From: Terebella lapidaria
Taxonomy: Eukaryota; Annelida; Polychaeta; Terebellida; Terebellidae
Assembly: GCA_949152475.1 (NCBI GenBank)
Contig: OX424566.1
Coordinates: 29,860,423-29,924,422, forward strand
Direction: 5' to 3'
DNA length: 64,000 nucleotides
The notes under the pieces are model-generated. The model worked only from the letters and a program-made list of their open reading frames with translations. It was not told where the DNA came from and searched no databases. The translations under genes were made by a program, and so were the position numbers. This document shows, one piece after another, positions 33,301-44,835 of the stretch (within the stretch, counting starts at the first letter, position 1; each line of letters opens with the position of its first letter).

Positions 33301-36300
33301 TATCGCATACAAATATTTTTCTACATATGCGGAGTCTGTTGCGCAATAATTCGAATTTAGTTATTATGTTTGGCGGTGACTAGTGCCAAGGAGATAAGTT
33401 TCCCGGACGAGTACCAGGCCGTGCTGTCACCGGACGAGACCACTAAGACAACCGCCGTGTGGCTGATACCCCACCTCCGCCTACAGACCAGCTGTTCCGT
33501 CGACCTGACCAATTTCCCTTTCGACATGCAAGTCTGTGTTATCAAGCTTGGGTCCTGGGTCTACAACGGGAATATGGTACGTTTATTTGAGGTATGATCG
33601 GATATGTGGATGGGTGGGTGGGTCTATAGACAACCGATTTATGCGTAAAACGAGAGTTGTAATCCATGCGTAGAAATATTTTAGCCTATGCTCAGGACCG
33701 CAGCTGCCGGAGGCAGGGGGCATTTGCCCCCACTTTCCAGACCAATGATGAGTGGATGAATGAATGAATGAATGGTGTCTTAAGCCGCTTTTGTGCACAT
33801 TATAGGATGAATTGAACCGATAAATTGCGTTAAACAATCGATAAAAACAGAGGAAACGAAAGCGGGAGAAAAAAGAGAAGGCTGATCAGGAATATGAAGG
33901 AGAGGGAAAATAAATCAGAGCAATTAAAATACCATACTTTTGAACAAATCATGACATACATGTACTTTCTCAATCTACAAATGCATCAACATCAAATATT
34001 CTCGTGATATTGTATCCTATGAGTAATTCCAATGTCTGGTAGGTCATGGGTATTATGAACACTGTCATAGCTGGACAATACACAATCTGAGAATTGTACG
34101 ACTGAATTCGTATTCATGTTGGAGACAAAATCTCTGGCTTGAATGAAACACCTGAAACATCCAAAAACACGCTCAGGGCCCAGTAACCGTGAACTTCAGG
34201 GGCGCTGGGCGGGCCCCACGACCCACACCTATATGTACCGCTAGTTACGCCCCTACCCTTGCAAAATCCTGGACTCGCCCATGTGGAAATGTTGTGCAGT
34301 TAACATTTTATGCATTATTTCAAATTTCCGATGTCACTGGGCATCCAAGTGATACACAACTATAGCCCTAAAATGCACTTGAGATCACCTAAATTGTCTC
34401 AGCTTCTTGGGGCCTTGAGCAGCCCCCAATCCTCTGCCGTTTTGATTGTGCTCCCCCCCCCCCCCCCCACCCACTTCAAAACTTGATGATACGGCCCTGA
34501 CGATTTATACCCATGACATGAACGAGCTTTGGCTTATGACCCCAGCCGAAATGGGTTCGATTTTGGACTCCCCCCTCCCTCCCCAAATTTCATGTTGGAT
34601 GGTAATATCTCATATATACCCTGTCGCGTGTTATTATTTGATCCAGATAAACTCGGCCCTTTTATCTGTACGTGTTTCAATGAATTCTCGTTTAAATTCC
34701 GGTTGGTAGGCCTATACAAACTACCATGGTCGGAACATTTTGTAATGTTGTAGTACACGAATAAGTCTATACTGAACCACGAAAATCATTTCATAAGTAA
34801 AAACATATTAACATGTTCATGTATTCCTAATGCTCATGTATTCTTCACTATATTCTTGATGCAGGTTGATCTCAAAGCGACCGGAAATGTGGTAGACATG
34901 GCTGATTACGTACACGATACAGTATGGTCAGTCGTGAAGACGAGCGCCAAAATCAATACGAAGTACTACCCTTGTTGTCCGGAGCCTTACCCGGATTACA
35001 CCGCGAGTCTGACCCTGAGACGCACGTCCACCATCAGCGTGCACCTGTACGTGGGTCCCGCCGTCTGTATCGGCCTCTCGCTCCCTATCGTGTTCCTCCT
35101 CCCTGCAGTCTCCTCCGCTAAGCTCGTCCTCGGTACGTACACCCACATGGGAATACGGCTGCAACTGTCGAAACTCTGATACATGCTGTCCCCAATTTCT
35201 CATACTTACGTGGTCCTGGGTATACATAGACGTGGAATCAATACCCAGTATTAAGTATTCCGAGCAAACAAAACAGGGTCCGTTATCCAATCTCATAGTC
35301 CGGGGACAGAAAGTCATATCAGGCATACGAAGTGAGAGAAAACAAAAATGACAGGGAAACTCATGAACCATATTTGTAGGCTTCCTGAACTTCAGATGTT
35401 GACGACCTGATCTACACATACATAATGGAGGGGCGGGATTGCTCATGGCCCTTGAGGATGGCCACATTTAATTTTTGAAAACAAATGTCAATCTGCCATC
35501 TTGCATCAGTGTTTCCTTCTTGTTATTTGCAATAATCATACTCCTGCCACCAGGATCAGTATCAAGGTCAGTCGATCTCATTTCGTTTTTGTTTGTCACA
35601 GGTGGATGCCTGCTAGTGGCTCAGGTTCTGGTAATGAACATGCTGACCACCTGCTTCCCCAGCTCTCACATCAGCACACCCATCATAGGTAGGTGAGGCT
35701 GGAAAAATATTCCATCTCAAAAGTACAGTAACCATCTTATGACCAGAGAAGTTGTCTTCAACAGCAAGTAAAATCAACAAAACCAAGTCATGAGGTTCGG
35801 CAATATTCATCATATCATATCGTGGTTATTGTGTCTCTAACAAAATACCCCATCGAACAACCGTCTCATCCACAGCTGTGTATCTCCTTGGTAACGTTGT
35901 GTTGCTGTGTCTGTCGCTCGCGTGTTCTGCTGCCATCCTCTGCTGCTGGCAGCGAGCCAAGAGAGGGGGTACAGGAGTACCTGCTGTGATCGACAAGGTA
36001 CTTGACCGTGGTCTAGTATGGTATAGGGATACCCGCCGGTAGGCTCATGCAAAGTTATTAGAGAAGTATGTTTGATGGCACCTACCGGCAGGTTTCAGAA
36101 CAATAAGTCAGTGACTGGTACAGAAACCGCTGATAAATTTGATGTAGTGTGGAGTAAAAAGTAGGTCCTAGACGATGAAAACTAAGCAGCATGATATTAT
36201 AGATTAGATATGTGAACGTAATGAAATAATTTGATCTACTTGAAGACGGCTAACATAGGGAGAGCGGCGATACCTGACTTCTTGCTCAATGTTGACTGAC

Positions 36301-36581
36301 AAATGTAATACTGAACCTAAATGCGACAATTCCAGATCTTTCTTGGCGTGTTGGGACGTCTGATGTGCGTTAGACGCGAGGACTATATCGAGGATGAGAC
36401 CAAATCTCATGACATGAACAATTTGCCGGCTGACGACAGCGCTGCCATGGTGAAGGAATACACAAGGATCGTGGCACCGGCTGAGTGGCGCCAGCTGTCG
36501 GTGGTCCTGGATCGTCTACTGTTCTGCATCTTTCTCCTGATCAGCATCGTCATCACGGCTGCCTGGGTGCGCTACAAATAA
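30343..36581 (+). CDS. nAChR-like Cys-loop receptor, copy B (9 exons, 426 aa)
   Basis: Exons: 30343-30412, 30911-31050, 32673-32717, 32912-33021, 33384-33576, 34865-35132, 35602-35688, 35876-35997 and 36336-36581. Sizes match copy A exon for exon except the last, one codon shorter. Signal peptide, Cys-loop (CSVDLTNFPFDMQVC), loop A and B aromatics, loop C (KYYPCCPEPYPDY) and four TM segments are intact. It also has PAVSSAK before TM2, so the missing -1' Glu is ancestral to the pair. Differences cluster in loop C and the stretch before it (VHDTVWSVVKT here, IPDSVWSVTET in A) and at the C-terminus. It may co-assemble with copy A. Confidence 0.88.
31335..31530. mobile_element. Foldback MITE in intron 2 of copy B
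   Basis: A left arm (AGGGCTGTAAA, then GGGGACAAACAAATACACAC) is matched by an inverted right arm ending near 31510. Copy A lacks it at the matching place, so it entered after the duplication. Confidence 0.6.
31575..31730. repeat. Cluster of CATTTCGGGAC / ATTCGGTAC motifs in both orientations
   Basis: GGTCATTTCGGGACA, GTCCCGAAACGACC, ACCGAATTGGTCATCC and GTCGTTTCGGGACA alternate in direct and inverted order over about 150 bp. The design resembles the motif-repeat ends of the element at 39259-40014. Probably a small foldback element. Confidence 0.5.
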
Positions 36582-37190
36582 TGACCAGGACGTCGCCACC
36601 ATGCCCGTCGTTCATGCATGGTCAGCTACTTGTCATCACAGCTGTCATGGTACGCTCTCGTTACTGGCTTTTCTCAGGAGATTTGGTAGCGCGGCTAGAA
36701 CATAATATATCGAGAATGTACGTGTTTGCAAAACTCGCATTATATAGTGATATTGATCAGCCTGATCCTGGTCAGCTTAAGGACCTTGTTGGTCTTGGAT
36801 AGGAACTATTCTTGCCATAAATGAAAAAAATAACAACAACCACCGATATCCACGAAAAACTGACTGTACAAAGCTTGTAAATAGATTGCATATGCATCTG
36901 TAATATTGTGTATAATGAATGGATGTGTGTATTGTCATTTCTAGTTACTTTCTTTGTGTTATGTCATATTTCTTGTATGCATTCTTATTTCTGGGTAGGA
37001 TTGTTTTGTAATGTCTTATTGGAATGTGCATTACCAAAAGTCATTATTTTGTTCATACCAATGTTTGATCATGTCCATGTTGGTTTGTGTCTTATTTAGT
37101 CATATCTTATAAAACATCCAATTACTCTTCTAACTACTTTTATAATAATTTCTGCAATAAAAGGCAGTTTGAAAAACGACGTTATCTTTG
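36582..37190 (+). other. 3' flank of receptor copy B
   Basis: Matches the flank of copy A up to about 37090, then runs into a satellite. Likely the 3' UTR and the end of the duplicated unit. Confidence 0.5.
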
Positions 37191-37194
37191 GTCT

Positions 37195-37560
37195 TATCGT
37201 AGGCAAGCATATGTTGGTGTCACTGCTCAAACAAAACAATTCACAAGATGGCAGCACTGATAAAACATAACGATTTACCAGAAGGCAGCACCAGTGAAAC
37301 AACAATTAGGAGACGGAAGCATTAAAACATAATTCACATGAAGGCAGCACTGGTCAAACATAACAATTTGCAATATGACAGCTTCGATAAAACATAACAA
37401 TTCACAGAATGACAACACTGATAAAACATAGCAATTCACAAAAGGTAGCACTGATAAAACAACTCACAAGATGGTAGCACTGGTGAAACATAACAATTCA
37501 CAAGATGGCAGCACTGTTAAAACATAACAATTAAAAAAATGGCAGCACTGATAGATTGGA
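37195..37560. repeat. ~33-bp satellite, array 1
   Basis: Roughly ten units of AATTCACAAGATGGCAGCAC followed by TGATAAAACATAAC. The same unit returns at 43530-43880 and 48235-48635 behind the LPMO genes, so one satellite family borders both tandem gene clusters. Confidence 0.88.
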
Positions 37561-38439
37561 TAACAGACTTGATATGTTGTATTGTTGACGTAGTGTTGGC
37601 GCCATGTCTGCGTCCCGATGTGATAATAATTGGCCTGGCTATACCCATATCAAAATACTTTTATTTTTCCTTGCTGTGATAATTGGATAACATAGAATAA
37701 CCGTAGTATAATGAGTATACTAATGTGGGATTGTACTCACATACTGAGTGTGATCTATACTTACATAATTTTACATACTCGTTTCTCTCGTTTTGCGATA
37801 AACTGAATTATACATCTCGAAAGTTTGATGTTAAAAATTAAGGCTAGTCTAATAAAAACACTAAAAGCCATGTAGTTCATTTTTATTGACACAAAATATT
37901 GTCAATTGTCAAAGTTCATTAGACGCCTTCGATGAGGATTGGAGCAGCTAGTAGCATAGGCATGAAAGGCAAGCGTTTGTGATTGCGAAGAAAAATTCAA
38001 GAAAGATATACAATATGGCACATCCAAATTAGAAGTAACATGCGGCGATTCCACAACTTGTCTGACAATGCACTTGATAAGTCAAAACTGTCATTTTGTT
38101 GAGAAATGACCATTTTCATCATGGGAACTGTATATAGTAAATTCTTAGAAATTCTTGCAACTGTTGCCTGTGGGGATGGAAATAGCAATCAGTTGGCATG
38201 GTCATATCGTTAGACAGGTAATGTGGCGTATAAAATTTGATCTGAAATTTATATAGCGCATGACATATTCATAGTCTACGGTCATATTGTACGAACATAT
38301 CTTAAAACTCCATCAAACCCCCCTAGTGTGTATCATTTACAAGGCATGTGTGGGTTAACACATTTTCTTCGTCTATATTGGCAGTCAAAATATATTCTGT
38401 TGGATGAAATTTGACATAAACTTGTAGCATATGACATAT
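37561..38439. other. Intergenic between receptor and LPMO clusters
   Basis: AT-rich with no gene seen. From about 38220 there is a diverged duplicate of the GCATATGACATATTCATAGT stretch, which derives from the intron after LPMO exon 2 on the minus strand. Confidence 0.4.
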
Positions 38440-39185
38440 TCATAGTCTTAGTAACTGCATTGTATTTCCACTGTATGACACACTGGTCACAGATTAGACT
38501 GTCTGGCAGCTGCAGTCTGAGATTATACTCCCTTCTCTTGTTATTGTTGATATCCAGACGAGTTGTGGACCCCTCTGACGTCACAACGTGTAACACTTTC
38601 TAATCTGAATAGGATTGCGTTACCGGGGACTGGGTCTATGCGAAACTCGAACCACTTGTGGTATGCTGTGAGTTGCAAATGTACATCTATGACGTCACCG
38701 GATGTGTAGGTGTGCGTTATGACGCCACGTGCGTACATTCCTCCGGCCTCGTCGTCACGTGGTCCGTCAAATGGTTCTCTACACACACCACATTTCCCGC
38801 CATTTATGTTCCGTTGGTATTGTGTTATAACAATAACAACGAGAATTTGAGATAACACGACATCACACATATTTAATCCGTTTTGATTCAAATTTTGAAA
38901 GATTTTAGAGTCAGGATTCAGAAACAAATTGTCATGGAAGAACTTTATTTTCTCAAAGCATGCTGCTCACATTTAACTACAATATCATACACAATGCATC
39001 AGGTTGCCTCCGTATTCAGAATCACATAGTTAACTATCGTGAAATCAAATAGTTTGCAAACGACGTTTTGACCGAGTTGTATAGCTGAATTGTGTGACAT
39101 TATTTACAAGACTTACATCAAATCCTCCACTGAATAACTGATTGTCATCGTAGGAATGAAAGCTCTTCCTCCAAGTCGACGGTTC
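38440..39185 (-). pseudogene. Inverted, decayed copy of the AA15-like LPMO gene
   Basis: Remains of exon 2 run from about 38820 to 38471 on the minus strand (NGGKCGVCREPFDGPRDDEA, then TSGDVIDVHLQLTAYHK). They carry deletions after FEFRI and a frameshift. The splice acceptor AAAACAG of the intact genes has become ACACAA. A remnant of exon 1 lies at 39118-39180 with its GTAAG donor, but the signal peptide and His1 are gone. The last exon was not found. It is a fourth family member, oriented against the other three. Confidence 0.85.
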
Positions 39186-39258
39186 GTTAATTCAATATGC
39201 TCTACTTATCGTTTGTACTGCGGCTTTTTAGTTAAACTGATCATGTATAATCGTCAAC

Positions 39259-40014
39259 GGGCGTTTTGGCCTGGACGTTTTGGCCACAGACATTTTGGCC
39301 CGGACGTTTTGGCCAGCAGTTTCTTCAGGGTAAGACGTTTTGGCCAAGTTTTTAAATCTTGTCTTTTAACAATGTCTTTGTGTTGACTTTTACAATAAAT
39401 ATGATCATATCATTTACATTTGATGTGGTTTTGTACAGTCAGGCATTAACTAACATTTTAATACCGGGGTAGATAAATATTTTATATTTGATTTATGGGT
39501 CATCCAAATACAAGTCAAATGTCTTTTTAAACAGAATTAAATTGTGCCCTTCAATAGGAATCAAAGGAACGTATTGCATTGAAAGATGACATCAGAAATG
39601 CAAAAAAAAAACATCACTGGATCTCATTTACTATAAATGTGATCCACTCAATTGTGATTAAGCAGATCACTTGTTAGGCAACTGTCATGCATATTGGTAA
39701 TTGAACTTTTCTACTTGCTGGTTGGTGACATGCTGGCATGTCAATGAGCAGATCAATTCAATTGAACATCTGAGTGAAATCAAAGCCTTGGATATATGAT
39801 ATTTGCTTATGTATGTTTATTGAAAAGACATCAAATGTTTTTTTCAATAAGTTATGATCATACCGGTAAAAAGTCAACATTGTAAAAAGTCAACAAAAAG
39901 ATGGTAAATTGTAAGGTAAAAAAAAATATAAAAACTTGGCCAAAACGTCCTACCCTTGAAAAAACGTCCATGGCCAAAACGTCCGGGCCAAAACGTCCGC
40001 TGGCCAAAACGTCC
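39259..40014. mobile_element. Foldback element with GGACGTTTTGGCC repeated ends
   Basis: Both ends are about 95-bp inverted repeats. Each carries four or five copies of a 13-bp motif, GGACGTTTTGGCC, then AAGTTTTTA. The ~560-bp centre is AT-rich without ORFs. No transposase and no clear target duplication. It sits just upstream of the first LPMO unit. Confidence 0.8.
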
Positions 40015-41632
40015 TAGATTCCTTTGCGCGTGTGGTAATGGTTACAAGCGGTAGTCATATTCGGTTATCACTCCGCTTGTTTCGACAGCAGTTTTGCAAG
40101 GTATTTCACTTACTCCTGGTGAGTCAAACATCTGTCAATTGGACTTCTTAATTCCATTATTGGGTCTGATTATTTAACTAAATCGTCCATCCACTCGTGA
40201 ATGAACGTGAACTGTTTTTCAGTGATGGGAAGGTGTCAAAACTTCTATAGTCATAGAATAACATAGGCTATTGTATATAATATATAATTGTACTTGTTAT
40301 TTTATGTTATGTTATGTGAAATAAATTACTTACTTACTTACTTACTAGTCCACAGCTACACAAAGAGATTAGAGAACTGTGAATTACAATTAGATCACTG
40401 CCGAAGTTCACTCGAAAAATATTCGTGTTTGTTTCTGATACATCGTACCTGACTTCCCCAACTCGTATCACAGAATTATTGAATGAGAATCGTTCAAGAC
40501 CAATTTACAGGAGTATAGATGTAAGTAACAAACCTATTACCACCAATACAACCAGATTTGATGATGACAATGAAAAAACTGGGATACATCTGTTTTGGAA
40601 CCTACTAGAACAATTTCAAAAACCGAAACAAACCCCATGCAACATAAGTACTCAACCAAAAGTCCAAATTAAATAGGAAACTGAGCTTATGGAAGTGAAA
40701 TATCTTTAGATAATACATATTATTAACATTAACAATAATTGTTCACAATTTAACAGAATGTATAACGGCTCATAGCTCTGATAGTTTTAATTCGTCATAA
40801 CATGGTTTAATTTTGTTAATGTTCTTGTGTTTATTTCAAGATTAATCTTGTTCATGATTTTCATGAAGCCAATTAAATGTACGTATCATCGCAGAAATTC
40901 AAGTATGCGATAAGCTCCCAAGTCCCCCCTCCACCACACACACACACAAACACATCTCCGTCTTATTATTACAAGTTTACCCGTCATCTTTGCTAGGCAA
41001 GAAAATTTTATCTTAAAGGAGCACCATATAGTGTTATATATGTGTTAAACTACTCGGCCACGGTTAAGCAAGTCACTCTGATCTGGTCTGCCATCTTGTT
41101 TGATCTGACATGGCGATCTGCTTTTCTAATTCATACTTCTTTTAATTTTAGTGTTATTGTTTCTTATACTTGTGACTATTACATAATTGCGCCTTATGAG
41201 AGAATATATAACCATAACAATTTCGTTAATCACACTTTTTTTAATCTCCTTAACATTATGTTCTTATCTCCTTGTGTAGTTATGAATCATGAAAGTTTTG
41301 ACACCTTCCCATCAGTGGCTTGTAGATCTAGTTGTTCTGGCTCAATTACGGGTTGATGGGTGGTATAAACAAACATTTAATCCCAATCTTGTGAGAAGTT
41401 CAATCGACAGATGTTTGGGATAAACATCGTGTTTAGACAGCAGGAATTAGTGTGTATAATACAAAAATAATTATGGCTTACGTTTGAATTCACCAACAAA
41501 AACGCATCCCACCGTGACCATTTTACAGATCAGAGTGAATAAAAACCCACATAAATGCCATACAGGGCACATTAAGATCACGAGTCCTCACAACATTGTT
41601 CTACTTCTGGACTTCAACTTTCCGAGAATAAC
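40015..41632 (+). promoter_or_regulatory. Upstream region of LPMO copy 1
   Basis: From about 40125 it matches the regions before copies 2 and 3, so it belongs to the duplicated unit. It holds a (TTAC)n microsatellite at about 40327-40347 (not in the other copies) and a CA/C-rich tract near 40925-40955. AATAAAAACCC near 41540 sits about 95 bp before the ATG and is the only TATA-like element; it is conserved in all three copies. Confidence 0.5.
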
Positions 41633-43112
41633 ATGAGCTTCAAGTCAGCGTTGATCGCAGCATCCATTTTGGTGGGCTACCTTGCCATGGTATCCAGCCA
41701 TGGCCGCTTGATGGAGCCACCGTCGAGAGCTAGTGCTTGGAGGAAGAACATTCCCGGAGTTGCCATCAACTACAATGACAATCAGCTATTCTGTGGAGGC
41801 TTCAATGTAAGTAATATATATACATTGTGTAAAATATACACAATGGTACAATGTAATTATTTTTACTTCGTACGTTTTATAATATCTACTTGGGATAGTT
41901 GACCACAAGGCTTTGAATAGTTGCAAAAAATGAGCAGAACATTTCTAGAATACTTTATATGTAGTACTACTTTCTTGGTCTTTTTTAAAAGAAACTTTTG
42001 AATAAAGAACAATATAGTGTCAGGACATAACTCTGAAATCCTTCGGAATTCGATTGTGTAAATTGTGTGTTATTGTGTTATTTCATAGGCTTGTTTTCTT
42101 TGATATAAAACAGCACCAATGGAATATAAATGGCGGAAAATGTGGTGTCTGTGGAGACCCCTGGGAAGGACCACGTGACAACGAGGCCGGAGGAATGTAT
42201 GCACGTGGCGTCATAACGCGCACCTACACATCTGGTGATGTCATGGATGTACATGTGCAACTAACAGCATACCACAAGGGCTGGTTCGAGTTTCGCATCT
42301 GCGCAAACAATGACGTCACACGACCGGTAACGCAGTCATGTTTAGATGAGAACCTGTTACACATTGTGACATCAGAGGGGTCCACAACTCGTCTGGATAT
42401 CAACAATAACGAAAGGAGGAATTATAATCTCAGAGTGCAGCTACCGGATGGTCTGGTCTGCGACCAGTGTGTCATACAGTGGAAATACAATGCAGGTAGG
42501 CCTACTAAGACGATGAATATGTCATTTGCTATGATCTGAAATCAATCCCATCCACCAGAACAATTTGGCTACCAACATAGATGAGACTAATGTGGTGTAA
42601 CGCACAAATGTCTCGCAAATAATGCGGAAGAGGACAAACCATAAAAAACGGATTGACGCTGCTGTTTCATGACATTTAGAGCTCTATTTGAAAAATATGG
42701 TTGTACCAACTGATTATTTTCTTCCATCTCTACAGGTAACAGTTGGGGAACAAGCCTGGAAACTGGCGAGTCTTGTATTGGCTGTGGACCACAGGAGCAA
42801 TTCTACGGATGTGCTGACGTCAGCATCAAGACCAGCGGTGATTGGTCAAGCCCCAGTTCAACACCAGCCGATCATGGAACGATATCCACTGCACTCGATG
42901 ACGTAACAACGAGACCACGTTCTCTCTCGTCGACTCTTCTGATTCCCTCCACCACACCTGCCGCTCCAGCAAACCCCAATGACGTCATCTGCCGAGCCGT
43001 ACACGGCTGGACAGGTGGCGACATCCTCACGAGATGGTGTACTGCCAACTGTCGCCTAGGTTTCTGCCCTCGGTTTCTCTGTACATGCAGCAATACCACG
43101 ACATCGCCCTGA
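41633..43112 (+). CDS. AA15-like lytic polysaccharide monooxygenase, copy 1 (3 exons, 310 aa)
   Basis: Exons 41633-41806, 42114-42495 and 42736-43112; GT-AG, phases fit. A signal peptide ends VSS|HGRLMEPP, leaving His1, the first copper ligand of the histidine brace. TAYHKGWFEF supplies the second His. NGGKCGVCGD, the CDQCVIQWKYNAG-NSWG junction and GPQEQFYGCADVSI are hallmarks of the chitin-binding type-4/AA15 family, copper enzymes that oxidatively cleave chitin or cellulose outside the cell. After a Ser/Thr-rich linker comes a Cys-rich module (WCTANCRLGFCP then CTC), perhaps carbohydrate-binding. AATAAA at 43242-43247. Substrate unknown. Confidence 0.9.
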
Positions 43113-43241
43113 GCCCAGTCTCCAGGATTGCCAATGTACCAGTCTTATACACATGTACCAGGCATCGACGAATTGCATCAGGAAAATTGTGCAGGAAGGG
43201 ACTCTATACACTGTGTCTGTTTTTAGTATGTTGTTGTTTTA

Positions 43242-43247
43242 AATAAA
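43242..43247 (+). terminator. Poly(A) signal of LPMO copy 1
   Basis: AATAAA 130 bp after the stop, conserved in copy 2 at 47950-47955. Confidence 0.65.
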
Positions 43248-43529
43248 GAATATACTGGAATTTTGGATTCGATCCTTCCACACAATGCATGCCAATTTTC
43301 TCTGTATTTAATGAACTTATCGTTCAGGAAGACATTCGTTTTATTCAGGACTCATTACTGAAATGTGAGCCCAGTGTCTGTATGAGGCGACATATTGTTA
43401 GTACACATCATTTGGATGGAAATTTATTTTAATTAATTGTAGCAATAATGTAACCAGATATAATCACATGAGGCATAACAATGATGCGAGACTGAAACTC
43501 AATGGCTTTCTTGTAGCACAGATAATCAC

Positions 43530-43880
43530 AACAATTCTCAAGACGGCAGCACTGGTAAATAATGACAATTCACAAGATGGCAGCACTGATAAAACATAAC
43601 AATTCACAAGCTGGCAGCACCGATAAATCATGACAATACACAAGAGGTAGCACTGATGAAATATAACAATTCACAAGCTGGCAGCACAGAGAATCGCACC
43701 AATTTACAAGCTGGCAGCACCGATGAAACAAAACAATTCACAAGATGGCAGAATTGATAAAACATAACAATTCACAAGATGGCAGCACTGATAAAACATG
43801 ACAATTCACAAGAAGGCAGCACTGATAAAACATGACAATTCACAAGATGGCAGCACTGATAAAACATAACAGTTCAGAAG
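43530..43880. repeat. ~33-bp satellite, array 2
   Basis: About ten units with AATTCACAAGATGGCAGCAC (start points 43566 and 43600, a 34-bp step). Same family as the array behind receptor copy B. Confidence 0.88.
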
Positions 43881-44029
43881 TGCAGTTGGTTCCTATGGGC
43901 AATACATCAGGCTGGAAAGTGTAGATCTCTGAGCCGACTTCTGAGCATCTCAAATAAATTACCTACCAACCTACCCTTGCATCGCTCGAGAATTTTCCAA
44001 ATATCTCATTTAATATTGAGAATAGAGAA

Positions 44030-44835
44030 TAGAGAAATGATTCTGGACATATAGGAAATGATATATCCTGAATAATCACATTACCTTGAATTTGATCTTT
44101 GCCCTCATTTTCAAGGTCACAGGACAAAATGGCTAATATCTCGCTTATTATACTTTGCAGCTTAGGAATCAATTGTCAACATGTAGGAAATGATATATAC
44201 TGATTATTCTTGTGACCTTGAATTTGACCTTTGACCTAAATTTCAAGGTCACGGGACAAAACGACTAATATCTCGCTTATTATCGACTGTACAGCTTAGG
44301 AATCAATGTGAAAATATAGAAAATGATATATGCTGAATATTGCTATGACATTGAATCCGACCTTTGACCTCATTTTCATGGTCAAAGGACAAAATGGCTA
44401 ATATCTTGCTTCTCTATTGACTTTATAACTTGGGAACCAATTGCGCACATATAGAAATTGATACACTGAATATATTGATGACCTTGAATTTGATCTTGAC
44501 ATTATTTTTAAAGTCAGAGCACAAAATGGCTAATATCTCACTTATTATCAACTTTACAGCTTAGGAATCCATAGTGAACATATAGGAAATGACATATGCT
44601 GAACATTTTGGTGACCTTGAGTTCGACCTTTGACTTAATTTTCAAGGTCAGAGAACATAATGGCTAATATCTCGTTTATTATCGACTTCACAGCTTAGGA
44701 ATCAACTGTTAACACGAAATGATGTATGCTGAATATTCTCGTGACCTCGAACTTGATTTTTGACATCATTTTCAAGGTCAGATCACAAATGGCTAATATC
44801 TCATTTATTATCAACTTTACAGCTCAGGAATCTTA
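44030..44835. repeat. ~133-bp satellite with TCAAGGTCA motifs, array 1
   Basis: About six units, each with GGAAATGATATAT, TGACCTTGAATTTGACCTTT, TTTCAAGGTCA and TGGCTAATATCTCGCTTATT. Each unit holds several AGGTCA-type half-sites in both orientations. A near-identical array follows LPMO copy 2. Confidence 0.88.

Larger units (their letters stand above)
18675..37090. repeat. Tandem duplication carrying the two receptor genes
   Basis: Units 18675-24800 and 29470-37090 share 5' flank, all nine exons, parts of most introns and the 3' flank. Start codons are 10851 bp apart. The 4.7 kb between units is filled by mobile elements and satellites not shared by the copies. Confidence 0.85.

Noticed and set aside
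37195..37560. CRISPR array, suggested by regular short repeats
   Set aside because: Eukaryotic satellite: units are contiguous with no unique spacers and no cas genes.
42078..43099. Minus-strand ORFs over LPMO exons
   Set aside because: Shadows of the spliced + strand gene, repeated in copy 2 for the same reason.
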